DNA from: Raphanus sativus
Taxonomy: Eukaryota; Streptophyta; Magnoliopsida; Brassicales; Brassicaceae
NCBI RefSeq assembly: GCF_000801105.2
Contig: NC_079514.1
Coordinates: 22,236,293 to 22,300,292, forward strand
Direction of reading: 5' to 3'
DNA: 64,000 nucleotides
The notes below the pieces were generated by a model. The model was not told where the DNA came from, ran no database searches, and saw nothing but the letters and a program-made list of their open reading frames with translations. Below, one piece after another: positions 10,830-21,386 of this stretch; the stretch's first letter is position 1, and every line of letters begins with the position of its first letter. A program made the translations under genes and the position numbers.

Positions 10830-11408
10830 ATTTGCCCTTTATTCCTTGATTTGCTCGTGGGAATTAAGGGATAACATGTATTCTTGGACCTTGGTAATTT
10901 TCTCTTTGGACGGAGTCTTCCTTCAGATGCCTTGTCTTTTTGCACTGAGTTAGGCCGGGACCCTTGTTGATGACTGAAACAATGACTTCATGAGGCTTTA
11001 AATGTCATAACTCCCCTGGGATATTCAGATCCTTGCCACAACTTGCTTTCAAATGAAGAACTGGGATATGACGACCCCTTTCAAAGGCTCAAGGTATACG
11101 GGCCTTGCACATGAGATCGTCTGAATAGAGTGGTCTCCGCGAAAAAGCCCAACGACGGTTGAGTTTCTTCGTTTGGCGCTCATTTAATCGCGTGGCGATC
11201 CATACGAGACGCGTGGTTGTCAATCTAGGGTTTCTTTCTTCTCTCTCTCATTTGATCGAGACCACACATCTCTCCTTTGATTTTTTCTCCATTTCTCTCA
11301 AGATTCTCTCTCAACGGCTTCCTTCTTCGGAGATTCCCTTTCGCTCTTTGACAGGTAGCCGTCTTCTCCTTTCCTCTTCCTTTTTCTTTGCTACATCGTT
11401 CTTTGATA
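10830..11408 (-). other. G' polypurine tract and 3' untranslated region
   Basis: Read on the minus strand, bases 10830-10855 give CAAGGAATAAAGGGCAAAT just before the LTR, the polypurine tract. The rest up to the antisense ORF has no recognisable gene; it holds CT-rich tracts near 11230-11400 that would be the leader of the aORF. Confidence 0.6.
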
Positions 11409-12089
11409 ATGTCTGGCGGTTCCCCTAGTAAAACCCTAGATTCCTCCCCCGTAGATAGTAGGTCTAGATCTAGGACCCTATATTCGATGAACTTTTCCTC
11501 TCTCTTCTCTGATCCCGCGGCCGGTGCGGAAAACCCCCATCTCAACGAGATTGAGAACGTCTCCTCCGGTGACGAAGCCGAAGGATCTCCATTGGTGGGT
11601 CCGATTTCTAGGATCGGGAAGAGAGATGTCGAAGAGTGGAGGAAGAAGTACGATCTTCCTCAAGATCTAGTCATTCTGGTTCCGGGTCTTTCCGACAAGA
11701 TTTCGGACTTCGGAGTCGATGAAGTCCCGATCTACGAGGTGTATTTTGAGTCGGTCTTCCGGGATCGCATTCCTTCGTTGATCGCGGAGGTCTCGGAGTA
11801 TCTTGACATCTCTCCTGGTTAGCTGACTCCTCCAGCCTTGAGAACCTTGATAGCGATTCAGAACCTTGGTAATTGGGAAGGCTTGATACTGGGGGTGAAC
11901 GAGGTACTCTATTCGAACTACGTAGCTGCCCTGCCTGGATCACGGGGAAAATATTATCTCCATCCTCGTAGCAACCACGCTTTGGTTCGGGAGATCGAGA
12001 AGGGTGTAAGGAAGCATCATCCAGTCTTTAGTGGTAGATGGGCAGAGAGATTCGCGTTTATAAACCTTCCCGGTTTCTCCCCTATTTGA
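11409..12089 (+). pseudogene. Antisense ORF of element G'
   Basis: The protein starts MSGGSPSKTLDSSPVDSRSR, reaches RDRIPSLIAEVSEYLDISPG, meets a TAG at 11820-11822, then continues in the same frame with LTPPALRTLIAIQNLGNWEG to a second stop at 12089. It resembles the G1 aORF at 14887 (shared YEVYFES/FEAYLEA and PSLIAE blocks) and the PF04195-type family. It runs opposite to the G' pol strand, as expected for an aORF. I chose the ATG at 11409 because Ser/Gly-rich starts are typical of this family; an in-frame ATG at 11388 also exists. The downstream half is replaced at about 12140 by sequence from another family. Confidence 0.65.
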
Positions 12090-12164
12090 CACGTAGTGGG
12101 TAGGTATTTGCATCCATTTATGGTAGCCCCCCATCATAACGCTAATTCGTCTTCTTTGTGTGTT

Positions 12165-12700
12165 TCATACGGATCCCATCCCAGAAGTGGAGAATCGTCA
12201 GCGGGAAAGTCGTGATCCTCGACCTCGATGTCTTTATTCTTCCGCGGAGATGTTCAACGGGTGCAAAATCAATCTCACCCTCCGCCTCGAAGTCAGAGTG
12301 AACCAATCGGATCGCTTTCCGAACCCTCTGACGGGAAAAACTGGTCCACCAATGATCACCGCTCCTCATCGCGTCTCTCACCTCCATAATGTCTCTAGGC
12401 CAAGGATGGATTACGCTGATGTGCGGAAGGGGATTTGGAACCTTCCGAAACATCGGGATAAACTCCTCCGCGACTGACGCAGCGTTAAGTCGGATGTAGA
12501 AGAAGAATTGCTTCCAATTGTTAAAATTGGAAACAGTTCCCCTTACTACCAGCATTATGGGACGAGGAGTCAGTCGCCAGGAGGTAGACTCCTTGTTGTA
12601 TTGCAGCCTCAGAAGCGCCTCAAAATGGTCGGCGGTAAGGGATATGCCGCGCTTGTAGCTCAGAATTACGAGACCAATAAGAATATCAAAACTCGTAGGG
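12165..12700 (-). pseudogene. Family F-type aORF fragment duplicated into G'
   Basis: The segment is nearly identical to 7738-8285, with a deletion of roughly 40 bp near 12247 relative to that copy. Translated on the minus strand it repeats NFNNWKQFFFYIRLNAASVA and SGDHWWTSFSRQRVRKAIRL. It interrupts the G' aORF, which is in the opposite orientation. No TSD or LTR flanks it, so it probably arose by recombination or repair, not by transposition. It lacks the internal duplications that break the copy at 8246-8352, so the two copies separated before those arose. Confidence 0.8.
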
Positions 12701-12759
12701 CTCAGTTAGTTAAACGAAACCTGAAAAACGGTCCAGTACGCGGACGATGATCTCAGGAA

Positions 12760-13440
12760 TCGGAAACCAAATACGGCAGCGTGACAAAACGGCCTCGTAA
12801 CACTTGGAAGGGCTGGACCCTTGGAAGGATGTCAGAGTCTAGGACCTGGATCCTGTTAGTAAACTGACTGAAACCTGAAATTATTAAAGAAGCGTTAGAC
12901 CTTGTAATCCAGTATTAAAAACCTGTGTTTTAGTTTTCGAGTGAAAGATCCTTGCTTAGAACCCTAGAGTTCTAGCTTGGTTTGAACTCTGGGATTCTTG
13001 AGCCATAGAACCTGGAAGTTCTTAAGGCCTTGAACCCTGAGGTCCCTTACCTAGGCCCGAAGACCATTTTATTGAACCCGAAGGTTTGCTCATTAAACCC
13101 TGAGGTCTCTGAGTGCTGAGGTTTAATCTTTAAGTCATAGGACCGTGATTAAACATGATTGATACCTCGAAACCGGAGGTTGATGCCTTTGAACCCTGAG
13201 GTCCTTGGCAAACCCGAAGGTTGGTATTTTGGATTCAGTGATCCTTGAACCCGGAGGTTTTTGCTGGACTCGAAAGTCTTTGATCAACCCTTAGGTGATC
13301 TTGAATCCGGAGATTCCTTACAGACCGGGAGGCTGTATTGAACCCGAAGGTTCTTTATGGACCCTGAGGCCGTGTCGAACCCGGAGGTTCTTTTATAGAC
13401 CCTGAGGCCGTAATGAACCCGGTGGTTCTTTATAGACACT
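12760..13440. repeat. Degenerate minisatellite in G' between pol and aORF
   Basis: Phrases of the type gaaccctgaggtt, gaacccgaaggtt and tagaccctgaggccg recur throughout, with the more regular 36-37 bp units near 13320-13440. The same array is found in G1 at 16620-17400. Confidence 0.85.
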
Positions 13441-14010
13441 GAGCCTTCTTGACGTAACGAAGGGAAGGTATCACCTGGATTGCTCTTACCTGCTCTGTGT
13501 TTGCTTCAATGCCCCTGTGTGTGACTATATATCCCAGGAACTTCCCAGAGCTTACTCCGAATGAGCACTTTGAAGGGTTAAGTTTCATATTGTACCTCCT
13601 GAGGGTGGTGAACGCCTGTTGAAGGTGCGAGATATGATCCTCCGCGTCCAGGGATTTTACCAGCATATCGTCAATATAAACATCCATGGTCTGCCCTATC
13701 TGGTCGGCGAACATCATGTTGACAAGCCTTTGATAGGTCGAATCGGATTCTTCAATCCGAAGGGCATGACTTTGTACAAGTAGATGCCCCGGGAGGTCAT
13801 AAACGAGATCTTCTCTTGATCATGCGGATGCATTAGGATTTGGTTGTATCCGGAGAATGCATCCATGAAGCACATCAGTTGGTGACCAGCAATTGCATCG
13901 ACTAGCTTGTCGATATGAGGCAAGGGGAATGGTTCTTTAGGACATGACTTGTTAAGGTCCGTGAAGTCGATACAAACTCTCCACTTCCCATTCTTCTTCC
14001 TCACGACCAC
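13436..14010 (-). pseudogene. G' reverse transcriptase, C-terminal part
   Basis: On the minus strand the frame reads VVRKKNGKWRVCIDFTDLNK, LMCFMDAFSGYNQILM, YKVMPFGLKN, then VYIDDMLVKS with the catalytic YIDD box, and KLNPSKCSFGVSSGKFLGYI. This covers RT motifs from the N-terminal fingers through the thumb. A small deletion after the GLKN motif shifts the frame (13714 against 13717). The N-terminal remainder of the same RT is at 24892-25263, on the far side of the inserted element G1. RNase H and integrase are missing: the sequence goes directly to minisatellite at 13436. Confidence 0.9.
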
Positions 14011-14437
14011 TATTATGGTATTTTTGTGTAGGGTCGTTTAAGTACTACCGAACACTAGAAGAATTGATATGAAAGCAAGATATTAGACTAGAAGAGATGT
14101 TTTATTGAGTTCTGCGTATGGGGACTACAATGATTTGGTGTATAAACCTAAACCCTAATCTCTTAGTCTAGAAAAGTCGATCTCTCATTCTGGGGTTTGG
14201 GCTCCTCTTTTATAGATACAGACTTTGGTTGGATGTATAGGAACTCTTCCATAATCGGAAAAATGGAAGTTTTCCCTTAGGCGGAAAGCTTCTATTTTGC
14301 TCCAAGGGTCGGTCCGATCAAGGGGTTCTGACCTATGGCAGGGGTTGGTCCCTGGTTCCTTCTCGAGCAAGGGTCCAGAAGTCGAGGACCTATCCGGAAG
14401 ATGGAGAAAACTTATGTCTGGATATTTTTCCCCAACA
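14011..14437 (-). repeat. 3' LTR of G1
   Basis: A 427-bp LTR running tattatggt...ttccccaaca on the plus strand; the expected terminal g is mutated to a. It is followed by the polypurine tract at about 14438-14456. Confidence 0.9.
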
Positions 14438-14886
14438 GTTTGCCCCTTATTCCTTGATTTGCTCGTGGAAATCAAGGGATAACGTGTATTCTTGAACCTT
14501 GGTTGTTTTCTCTTAGGATGGAGTCTTTCTTGAATACCTTGTCTTCTTTTATTGAGTTAGGCCGGGACGCTTGTTGATGATCAAGACGATCTAACAGGGT
14601 ACGATCCATGCTGGCGAGCGGGACATCTATCGTAAAAAAGAAACAAGGAGAAACCCTAGTTGTCACGCCAAAAGCTTTAGACGGCGAGATCTTCTCGGTG
14701 CGGTTTTGGAAATTTCCCGAAGAAGACTATAGGAGATTTTCCGATTTTTTTCGATGAACATTTTTGCCGATCTCCTTTTTCCCTTTGGTGGTTAAATGGA
14801 AAAACCTTTTGGATATATATACGAATGCTCTGGCGTCCTTGAATGATATAGACCCAAGTTAGAACAGCTATCCTTGCTTGAGATAA
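14438..14886. other. G1 3' untranslated region
   Basis: This holds the polypurine tract next to the LTR and then sequence similar to 10830-11150. No coding signal is seen before the aORF at 14887. Confidence 0.5.
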
Positions 14887-16265
14887 ATGTTGAACGATCA
14901 GGCACCCTTTGGAGCGCTCCCAGCCTCCCGTGTTGGTGGTCATGCTAGGCCTCGATACCTTTTTGGTAATCCCTTTGCCTCGCCTATTCTGACTCCAAGA
15001 ACGACTTCGAGAGTGGGTAGCAAAGATGCTCATATGGCTCCCTTGCGGCAGCGTCGCTTTTGCTCTTTTGGCGATGAGGACGAGGACGGTCCGAGGTCAG
15101 ACATTAGCCCGGAAGATCTGATCGGAATCCGCATGAGGTATTCTCTTCCTGACTCGGTGGAATTACGGTGTGCGGACGAATTCGAGCAAGCCCCTGATGG
15201 TAGGACCGGTGAGATAGCTATTTTCGAGGCTTATCTGGAAGCATGCTTCAGAGGGGACATTCCTTCCCTGATTGCGGAGATAGCGTCTTACTTTGGATTC
15301 TCCCCTTCGCAGCTTACACTGGCAACGTGGTGTACATTAATGGCCATTCAGGTGTTGGGCAAATTTCACAGTATCCCCTTTGGATTACCTGAAATTTTTT
15401 ATTCCTACTCCTTCCTTCCTCTGTTGAACAAGAAAGGTTTTTACCAAATTTGGTCTCGAGATGGTGAACCTTTGGTAGACGAACCTCCTAGGGGTGTCCG
15501 GGGAGTTTCCCTTCAAACGACTTCTGGAATAGGAGATACCTGTTTATGAAGATCAACGATGCTCCGCGCTATCCTCTCTTTTGGCGGTCCGTCGGTATGC
15601 TTCTCTTGTTCTTGTTAAAAATAGATCTCATGTCACGATCCCATCTCATGTAACGTTTTTCAATGAGGTCTTTCGGCCGGTGTTCCCTGCTGGCGAGACT
15701 TTGGTAAAGTTGGCGAAAGGCATTCCCAGGCGATTTCATTGGTTTCTATTTCTGATGAGCCAGATGTCTTTACGCCACAGCCGTATTTGGGGTAAGACAG
15801 CTTTTCTTCCTCTTAAATAGATATGGAAACGATTTTGACCCTTTGTCGTGCCGACTTTTAGGTGGGATTCCTAGGGCTTCAATATCATCTGTGTATGATG
15901 AATATTGTAGGGCCAAACCTCAGAGGAGACGATCCTATGCATCGCCTTCCTTTGTCTCTTTGGTTGCAATTTCCTCGACCTTGAGGAATGCTGGAGGTAG
16001 CAGATTGTTTGGTCCACATCGGCGTATTCCACCGCATGAGGAAGTCCTATTCCTTCGTAACCAGCTTCGAGAGGTGATAACTCATCAAGCTTTGAACTTG
16101 CAGCGGGCCCGAGAGCAAGCTCGTTGGGATCTTGTGAAGGAGTGGTCGGAGAGAAATATCAACCGCTGGGGACCTATTGGAGGGCCTGTTCGGGGTTCGG
16201 CGAATGGGAGAGGTGGACTTGATGCTTTCCCTTCAGCGCTGCATCATCCGGAGCCAAAGCCTTGA
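14887..16265 (+). pseudogene. Antisense ORF of G1 (PF04195-like), frameshifted
   Basis: Three consecutive plus-strand frames make up one decayed protein. The first (14887-15549) includes GRTGEIAIFEAYLEACFRGD, IPSLIAEIASYFGFSPSQLT and FYQIWSRDGEPLVDEPP. The second (15581-15820) has RPVFPAGETLVKLAKGIPRR. The third (15843-16265) holds LFLRNQLREVITHQALNLQR, a likely coiled coil. Shifts occur near 15510-15580 and 15790-15840. It shares blocks with the G' aORF at 11409 and lies antisense to pol. PF04195-like proteins have no established biochemical role, so I infer only that it belongs to the Tat aORF class. Confidence 0.7.
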
Positions 16266-16619
16266 ACTGCTTTTACTACTTATGCTTTATTTTATATAGT
16301 AGCTTTTTCTCCCTGGGTTTTGATGATTTTATAGCCGAATAAGGACTTTTGATAGCATAATAATAATACTTATCGTTTTCGCCTTCCTCTGTTGTGTTCG
16401 TTTCTTGGATCCACACCTTCGTAATTCTCTGAAACTATATCTTGATCGGAGCTGTTCATGAGGCCTTCGAGCACATGTCTTTTTGGAAAGGACATGATCT
16501 TCTAGGCGGATTTTTAGAGTCTAGTATTGGGATCCTGTTGCTGCGTTGATAGCCTAGGGGCTTAGACCTCGTTGAGCAAACTTCGTATCTCCAGAACGCA
16601 AGGACGTCTAGGTGGACGC
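16266..16619. other. Spacer after G1 aORF
   Basis: AT-rich sequence after the aORF stop, then unique-looking sequence. No gene is recognised. Confidence 0.4.
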
Positions 16620-17400
16620 TTAGGTTTATAGGAAGGATTGGACCCTTGGAAGGGCTGGAACCTTATAAGGGCTGGACCCTTGGAAGGATATCAGAGTGTA
16701 GGACCTGGATCCTGTTAGTTAACTGACTGAACCCTGAAATAATTAGAGAAGCGTTAGACCTTGTAATCCAGTATTTAAAAACCTGAGTTTTAGTTTTGGA
16801 ATGAAAGATCCTTGCTTAGAACCCAAGAGTTCTAGCTTGGTTTGAACCCTGGGGTTCTTGAGCCATAGAACCCGGAAGTTCTTAAGGCCTTGAACCCTGA
16901 GGTTCCTTACCTAGGCACGAAGGCCATTTTATTGAACCCGAAGGTTTGTTCATTGAACCCTGAGGTTTCTGAGTGTTGAGGTTTAATCTTTAGGTCCTAG
17001 GACCGTGATTAAACCCGATGGATACCTCGAACCCGGAGGTTGATGCCTTTGAACCTTGATGTCCTTGGCAAACCCGAAGGTTGGTATTTGGATTCAAAGA
17101 TCCTTGAACCCTAAGGTTCTTCTTAGATTAGAAGATCAGTTAGACCCGAAAGTCTTTGATCAACCCTTAAGTGATCTTGAATCCGGAGATTCCTTACAGA
17201 CCCGGAGGCTGTATTGAACCCGGAGGTTCTTTATAGACCCTGAGGCTGTGTTAAACCCGGAGGTTCTTTTATAGACCCCGAGGCCGTACTGAACCCGGAG
17301 GTTTTTATAGACCCTGAGGCCGTACTGAACCCGGAGGTTCTTCATAGACACTGAGGCCGTACTGAACCCGGAGGTTCTTCATAGACACTGAGGCTGTATG
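16620..17400. repeat. Minisatellite in G1 3' region
   Basis: At 17200-17400 there are five fairly regular 36-37 bp units of the type gaacccggaggttcttt plus atagaccctgaggccgtact. Upstream the array decays into alternating gaaccctgaggtt and aacccgaaggtt phrases. The array occupies the untranslated region between integrase and aORF, the position where 3'-UTR tandem repeats are known in Tat/Ogre elements. Confidence 0.9.
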
Positions 17401-17639
17401 CATTATGGGAGGTTTGTGATCGTATTCTGCTCCCCATGGGGGAATCACTACCGATCGTGTTATTGAGAAACCGCACTCTGTCACCCGGAGATATAGGCCA
17501 TTCTCATGAATCTCAATGCTGCACTCTACCTTTCTGCAGAAAAGGTCACGCTAAGACTTATGGTGCTGGCGTGGGCCAGCCCCGCGGAGCGACTTCACAC
17601 CAGACACACTACTTTCCACGTCTGGATAAGTATTAAATT
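17401..17639. other. Sequence replacing the rest of the integrase
   Basis: This unassigned sequence takes the place of the integrase catalytic core and C-terminus. A plus-strand reading of 66 codons (17436-17636) resembles nothing I recognise. Confidence 0.4.
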
Positions 17640-18110
17640 TTTGGTGCTAACCGGTTTTTTCGCACATTTGCTCCCTGCATAGTGCTTCAGCTTCCACCCA
17701 CTTTGTGAAGTAATCGGTCATGACTAGGAGGAAGACCTTTTGTCCTGGTGCCATGGGAAATTTCCCCACAATATCCATGCCCCACTTTCGGAAGGGCCAA
17801 GGGGAGTTTAGAGATTTGAGGTTCTCCGGTGGAAGGTTGGAGACTAGCGCGTGCTTCGGGCATTAGCTGCAGAGTTTAGCTTGTTTGAGGGAGTCCCTCG
17901 CCATGGTTGGCCAGTAGTACCCGGCCCTTCTGGCTCTGAGCAACAAGCTTCGACCACTGGAGTGGGAACCACACTCTCCCTCGCAGAGTTCTTCTAGTAT
18001 CCTGGCGGCTTCTCTAGGGGTGAGACATCGCAGGTAAGGTCCTGAGAAGGATCTTCTGTATAGTTTTCCTTCAGAAAAGCAGTACATGGCAGCTTGCCTC
18101 TTTATCTTCT
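17640..18110 (-). pseudogene. G1 integrase, N-terminal fragment
   Basis: The minus strand encodes YCFSEGKLYRRSFSGPYLRC, then GYYWPTMARDSLKQAKLCS, an integrase H2C2-type zinc-binding region in decayed form. After a stop at 17863 it continues with WPFRKWGMDIVGKFPMAPGQ and VMTDYFTKWVEAEAL, the start of the catalytic core with its first aspartate in GMDIVG. The reading ends at about 17645, before the second and third catalytic residues. Integrase inserts the cDNA into the genome; this fragment cannot. It is preceded on the same strand by RNase H sequence. Confidence 0.85.
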
Positions 18111-18745
18111 GACTTTCGTCTCGACCTGTCGTATCTTAGGTAGTTAATGATGGGAGTCATACAGGTTTCTCCTTCATCTACTACAGATACTTCCTCAGGC
18201 TCCGCCTCTTTTCTGTCGCGGGCCATTGAAGTACCAGCAGGGGGATGCTCATGTGACTTGTGGTTTCTAGGGCGGACCCTAGATTAGCTAGAGCGTCGGC
18301 TTTGAATTATGTTCCCTAGGGATCTGAGTGAGTTTACAGTTTCGAAACCTGTCGAGTAGTCGCTTAGCCACTGATAGGTACCTGACCATGCTCGGATCTT
18401 TTGCCTGGTAATCTCCTTGGACCTGGCTTATGATTAATTGTCAGTCGCTGAAGACCTGGATGTCTTCCACTCCCATCTGTTTGGCGAGTGTCAGCCCTGC
18501 TATTAGAGCTTCGTATTCAGCCTCATTGTTCGGCGCTTTGAAGTTGCATCGTACGACCCTTGAGGCTGATTCTCCCGTAGTGGAAGTTAGGACTAGTCCC
18601 ACGCATGCGCCCCTTACATTACTGGACCCGTCTACGTATAGCGTCCATTCGCCTTTTTGCCCTTCACTATCGCGAAGCTTTACTTCTTGTTCCAGGGCTC
18701 GAAGCATGGCATGGGAGAATTCGGCTACAAAATCGGCTAGGTATC
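18110..18745 (-). pseudogene. Second copy of the extra RNase H, tandem duplicate
   Basis: The minus strand (18707-18441) reads MLRALEQEVKLRDSEGQKGE, then WTLYVDGSSNVRGACVGLVL with the first catalytic Asp and NEAEYEALIAGLTLAKQMGV with the Glu, ending IQVFSD. It is a diverged tandem copy of 18919-19581. The duplicated block runs about 17.9-18.75 kb against 18.76-19.6 kb and includes the start of the H2C2 region. A stop after VFSD and frame breaks inactivate it. Confidence 0.85.
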
Positions 18746-18918
18746 ACCTTGATAGCTTAGCCATGGTTGGCCAGTACTACCCGGCCCTTTCTGGCTCTGA
18801 GAACCAAGCTTCGACCACTGGAATGAGAACCACACTCTCTTTCTTGAAGTTCCTCTAGTATCTTGGCGGCTTCTCTAGGGGTGAGACATCGTAGGTAAGG
18901 CCCTGAGAAGGATCTTCT

Positions 18919-19600
18919 TTATAGTTTCCCTTCGAAAAAGCAGTACCTGGCAGCTTGTCTCCTTATCTTCCGACTTTCGTTTCGATCTGCAGGTAAGGTG
19001 TCGTATCTCAGGTAGTTAATGATGGGAGTCATCCAGGTCTCTCCTTCATCTACTACGGATACTTCCTCAGGCTCCGCCTCCTTCTCTGTCGCGGACCATT
19101 GAAGTACCAGTAGTGGGATGCTCATGTGACTCGTGGTTTCTAGGGCGGACCCTAGATTAGCTAGAGCGTCGGCTTGGGAATTATTCTTCCTAGGGATTTT
19201 AGTGAGCTTACAGTTTCGGAACCTGTCGAGTAGTCCTTTAGCCACTGATACGTACCTGACCATACTCGGATCTTTTGCCTGGTAATCTACTTGGACCTGG
19301 CTTATGATTAATTGTGAGTCGCTGAAGATCTGGATGTCTTTTACTCCCATCTGTTTGGAGAGTGTCAGCCCTGCTATTAGAGCTTCGTATTCAGCCTTGT
19401 TGTTTGTTGCTTTGAAGTTGCATCGTACGGCCCTTGAGGCTGATTCCCACGTAGGAGAAGTCAGGACTAGTCCCACGCATGCGCCCCTTACGTTACTGGA
19501 CCCGTCTACGTATAACGTCCATTTTCCTTTCTCCCCTTCGCCATCGCGAAGCTTTACTTCTTGTTCCAGGGCTGGGAGCATGGCAGGAGAGAATTCGGCT
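18919..19600 (-). pseudogene. Archaeal-type RNase H (aRNH) of G1
   Basis: A 220-codon frame: WTLYVDGSSNVRGACVGLVL (first Asp), NNKAEYEALIAGLTLSKQMG (Glu), IQIFSDSQLIISQVQ (Asp) and PRKNNSQADALANLGSALET (final Asp region). It then continues into the linker towards integrase, ending EGKL. This is the second RNase H of Tat-lineage elements, believed to have been gained in addition to the normal RT-linked RNase H. All four acidic positions can be seen. It lies between the RT-linked RNase H (19650-20560) and integrase. It is a fragment of the polyprotein, so the ATG at 19581 is internal and not a true start. Confidence 0.88.
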
Positions 19601-19649
19601 ACAAAATCTGCTAGGACTTGTGACTTGATGGCCGTTGCAGGTCAGAAGA

Positions 19650-20562
19650 TCACATCGTACTCTCCAGCTCTATGGCCCATTTTGCTAGTCGTCCAGACAC
19701 TTCCGCCTTGTGAAGAACCGCTTTGATGGGGAAAGTGGTGACCACCACGATCTGATGAGCCTGGAAGTAGGGGCGTAACTTTTGGGCCGCATTAACTAAG
19801 GCGAGGGCTAGCTTCTCAAGGTGACTATAGCGGGTCTCCGCATCTAGCAGCGATTTGCTTACATAGTAGATAGGATGCTGTTTCCTTCCTTCTTCCCTTA
19901 CAAGGACCGCACAGACCGCATGCTCTGATACTGCCAATTAGAGCAATAGGACTTCCCCTTCCAAGGGCTTCTGACGTAGGAGAATCTTAGTATTCCTAAT
20001 CTATTGTTTTCTAGAAGTTTTCTTTTTTTTTGGTTTTCCTTTTATTTGGTGTTTTCCTTTCTATGTTTTAGACTATCTCTATATAAGAGGGTCGTAGGTT
20101 TTCTGTTTTAGACATTCTTATTATTCTTATCAATAGAAGTTTCAAACTTATCTTTTCTGGTTGATTATAGAGCTTTATTATTCAATTTCTTGTTTGAGAA
20201 CTTGATTTTAATCAAAGGGTTAGTGTTTGCTAACCTTTGTGATTTCCGACTGCGTCAGCTTCGAGAGGAGAGTGGAGTAGTGAGATAGGTTTTGAGATCG
20301 GATAGGGCTTGCTCACATTTATCGGTCCATTGGAAGTCCTTGGGGTCCTTTAAGATCTCGAAGAAGGCATGCGACTTGTCGGACAGCCTGGAGATGAACC
20401 TACTCAGGGCGGCCATCCTTCCCGTCAGTCTTTGAACCTCCTTGACGTTACGAGGAGAAGGTATCAATTGGATTGCTCTTACCTGCTCTGGGTTTTTGCT
20501 TCGATGCCCCTGTGGGTGACAATAAATCCCAGGAACTTCCCAGAGCTTACTCCGAATGAGCA
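19650..20562 (-). pseudogene. G1 RT-linked RNase H, split by a solo LTR
   Basis: The minus-strand part at 20562-20258 has EVQRLTGRMAALSRFISRLS and FEILKDPKDFQWTDKCEQAL, the RT connection domain. The part at 19971-19650 has AVSEHAVCAVLVREEGRKQH, PIYYVSKSLLDAETRYSHLE and KLALALVNAAQKLRPYFQAH, the RT-linked RNase H. The 286-bp solo LTR at 19972-20257 breaks the gene between them. The RT-linked RNase H of Tat elements is often degenerate; here the YYVSK and ETRYSHLEK signatures are preserved. Confidence 0.88.
19972..20257 (+). mobile_element. Small solo LTR inside RNase H
   Basis: The sequence begins TGACGTAGGAG and ends GACTGCGTCA, with a perfect 5-bp duplication gcttc at 19967-19971 and 20258-20262. 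It contains a TATA box (ctctatataagaggg, near 20074-20088) and T-rich 5' sequence. Length and composition suit a Copia-type LTR. The family was not identified. Confidence 0.82.
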
Positions 20563-21377
20563 CTTTGAAGGGTTGAGTTTCATATTATACCTCTTGAGAG
20601 TGGTGAATGCCTTTTGAAGGTGTGAGATATGATCCTCGGCGTCCAGGGATTTTACCAGCATATCATCAATATAAACCTCCATGGTCTGCACTATCTGGTC
20701 GGCGAACATCATGTTGACAAGCCTTTGATAGGTCGAACCAGCATTCTTTAATCCGAAAGGCATGACCTTGTAGCAGTCGATGCCCCGGGAGGTCATAAAT
20801 GAGGTCTTCTCTTGATCGTCGGGATGAATTAGGATTTGGTTATATCCGGAGAATGCATCCATGAAACTCATCAGTTGATGACCAGCAATTGCATCGACTA
20901 GCTTGTCGATGTGAGGCAAGGGGAAGTGTCTTTAGGACAGGATTTGTTGAGGTCCGCGAAGTCGATACAGACTCTCCACTTCCTATTCTTCTTCCTAATG
21001 ACCACCACATTAGCTAGCCATTCCGGGTATTGTACCTCTCGTATGAATCCGGCATCAAGTAGATTCTTGACCTCTTCGTTGATAATTTCGTCCCTTTCAG
21101 GGGCGAACTTCCTCATCTTCTGTCTGACAGGGGGATGCATTGGATCCACTTGAAGTTGATGCCTTATGACGTCGGGATCAATTCCAGGCATGTCCTCATG
21201 GGACCAAACAAAGCAGTCGGAGTTGGATCTCAAGAAATCGACCAATCTCTTTCTTAGCCCTTCTGGGAGCTTGGAGCCTATCTTCAAGTTTCGACCCAAG
21301 TTCCCTTCTACGAGTGGAACCTCATCCATCTCCTTCACTTCCGGCTCTTCGGTATGCAGGGCCAGAAACTTCTTCTG
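20479..21377 (-). pseudogene. G1 reverse transcriptase, frameshifted
   Basis: The first frame (21377-20930) follows the in-frame TAG without a new start: QLQKKFLALHTEEPEVKEMD, then SNSDCFVWSHEDMPGIDPDV, PEWLANVVVIRKKNRKWRVC and IDFADLNKSCPKD. A small deletion near 20930 shifts the frame. The second (20919-20479) has MPHIDKLVDAIAGHQLMSFM, DAFSGYNQILIHPDDQEKTS, MPFGLKNAGSTYQRL and VYIDDMLVKS with the catalytic YIDD. RT copies element RNA into DNA. The nearest intact comparison is G2 at 34177-35100. Confidence 0.92.
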
Positions 21378-21386
21378 TAATTGCTA
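21378..21386 (-). promoter_or_regulatory. In-frame TAG CAA TTA between protease and RT (G1)
   Basis: The minus strand reads GTC TTA TAG CAA TTA CAG, with protease upstream and RT downstream in the same frame. UAG-CAR-YYA is the established leaky-stop context of tobacco mosaic virus and is used by the plant retroelement SIRE1. The same nonamer is found in G' (25264-25272) and G2 (34174-34182). Confidence 0.7.

Noticed and set aside
19972..20257. MITE in RNase H because of its ctgacg inverted ends
   Set aside because: The 5-bp duplication gcttc with TG...CA ends and a TATA box fits a small solo LTR better than a TIR element.
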